DNA of 5,452 nucleotides, taken from assembly GCA_001790315.1 (NCBI GenBank), contig MGCE01000162.1, positions 5,379-10,830 of the forward strand. Direction: 5' to 3'. The notes under the pieces were generated by a model. That model saw only the letters and a program-made list of their open reading frames with translations. It was not told the DNA's origin and did not search any database. How positions within the stretch are numbered: position 1 is the first letter of the stretch; each line of letters opens with the position of its first letter. This document shows, piece after piece, positions 5,225-5,452 of this stretch. The translations under genes were made by a program, and so were the position numbers. This DNA is from Candidatus Rokubacteria bacterium RIFCSPLOWO2_02_FULL_72_37. GTDB taxonomy: Bacteria > Methylomirabilota > Methylomirabilia > Rokubacteriales > CSP1-6.

Positions 5225-5452
5225 ATGGAACGCATGTTCGGTGAGCCCGAGCCCTGGATGCCGACGCCCGCTCCCCCCGCACCCGCCCCGACGAGCCCCG
5301 AGCCGGCCCGGCGGCCCACGACGCCGAAGCGCAAGGCTGCGAAGCCCACGGCGAAGGCCAAGGCGCGCCGCCCGAAGCCCAAGGCCAAAGCCAAAGCCAC
5401 GGCGCGGCCAAAGGCGCGTAAGGGAGGGGCGAAGAAGAAAGCGCGGCGGCGC
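5225..5452 (+). CDS. Lys/Ala/Pro/Arg-rich basic protein, histone H1-like tail (3' partial)
   Basis: The first 76 codons of a gene that runs off the window. The ATG at 5225 has an excellent GGAGG ribosome binding site at 5215-5219 with 5-base spacing. The N-terminus MERMFGEPEPWMP is acidic/hydrophobic. It is followed by a Pro/Ala stretch (13-28) and then, from residue 30, a strongly basic region built from KAKA, RPKPKAK and ARKGGAKKKARRR units with almost no hydrophobic residues. Such low-complexity tails occur in bacterial histone H1-like and AlgP-like proteins and in disordered extensions of DNA- or RNA-binding proteins. The role is probably nucleic acid binding or chromosome compaction, by composition only. 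Bases 5148-5224 upstream hold the hairpin and no clear promoter; a weak TTGCGC...TAGGTC pair is all I see. The opposite-strand frames here are shadows of the repetitive composition. Confidence 0.7.
   Translation, partial: MERMFGEPEPWMPTPAPPAPAPTSPEPARRPTTPKRKAAKPTAKAKARRPKPKAKAKATARPKARKGGAKKKARRR

Noticed and set aside
5203..5411. Minus-strand frames opposite the basic-tail gene, resembling hydrophobic membrane segments
   Set aside because: They are complements of Lys/Ala codons (giving Phe/Leu/Trp/Gly/Ala). They lack a ribosome binding site, whereas the plus-strand gene has a strong one.

Overview
This is a very GC-rich bacterial window with strong G/C bias at third codon positions. It carries seven protein-coding genes: five on the minus strand and two and a half pointing the other way, all packed tightly. 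The base composition, the mix of a RecB-like nuclease, a HpcH-type aldolase and a squalene/phytoene synthase, and a probable selenocysteine-containing redoxin suggest an environmental lineage such as Candidatus Rokubacteria/Methylomirabilota or a GC-rich deltaproteobacterium or acidobacterium. That assignment is inference; the window has no phylogenetic marker.

Left part (1-3801, minus strand). Reading in the direction of transcription, from right to left, there is a probable five-gene operon: (1) a standalone PD-(D/E)XK RecB-family nuclease with a four-cysteine iron-sulfur-cluster pattern; (2) a HpcH/HpaI aldolase; (3) a Nudix hydrolase of CoA-pyrophosphatase type; (4) a short-chain dehydrogenase/reductase; (5) an AhpC/TSA-TlpA-type redoxin running off the window. 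Gaps between the genes are only 14, 2, 13 and 18 bases.

The highlight is gene 5. An ordinary gene caller would end it after 94 codons at a TGA at 347-349. That TGA sits exactly where the catalytic cysteine belongs in the thioredoxin-fold motif (Ala-Ser-Trp-[TGA]-Gly-Cys-Arg). The same frame then stays open for 115 more codons to the window edge and encodes the rest of the thioredoxin fold, including the cis-proline motif Val-Pro-Thr. About 14 bases after the TGA is a perfect 6-bp hairpin with a CGUGU loop, which has the position and loop chemistry of a bacterial SECIS element. I read this as a selenoprotein, not a broken gene.

Right part (3824-5452, plus strand). A 22-base divergent intergenic region separates the nuclease from a small CPCC-containing protein of unknown function. 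A squalene/phytoene synthase family enzyme follows, probably for hopanoid, carotenoid or related C30/C40 isoprenoid synthesis. Its start is problematic, because the only canonical upstream start codon overlaps the small gene by about 98 bases. A GC hairpin follows its stop. The window ends inside a new gene with a good ribosome binding site that encodes a Lys/Ala/Pro/Arg-rich, histone H1-like disordered tail.

The five operon genes do not make one obvious pathway. The redoxin, SDR, Nudix and aldolase genes fit a loose theme of redox and metabolite housekeeping. The nuclease is the odd member. No CRISPR array, tRNA, rRNA, insertion sequence or phage gene was seen, and no gene for selenocysteine insertion (selA, selB, selC, selD) lies in the window.
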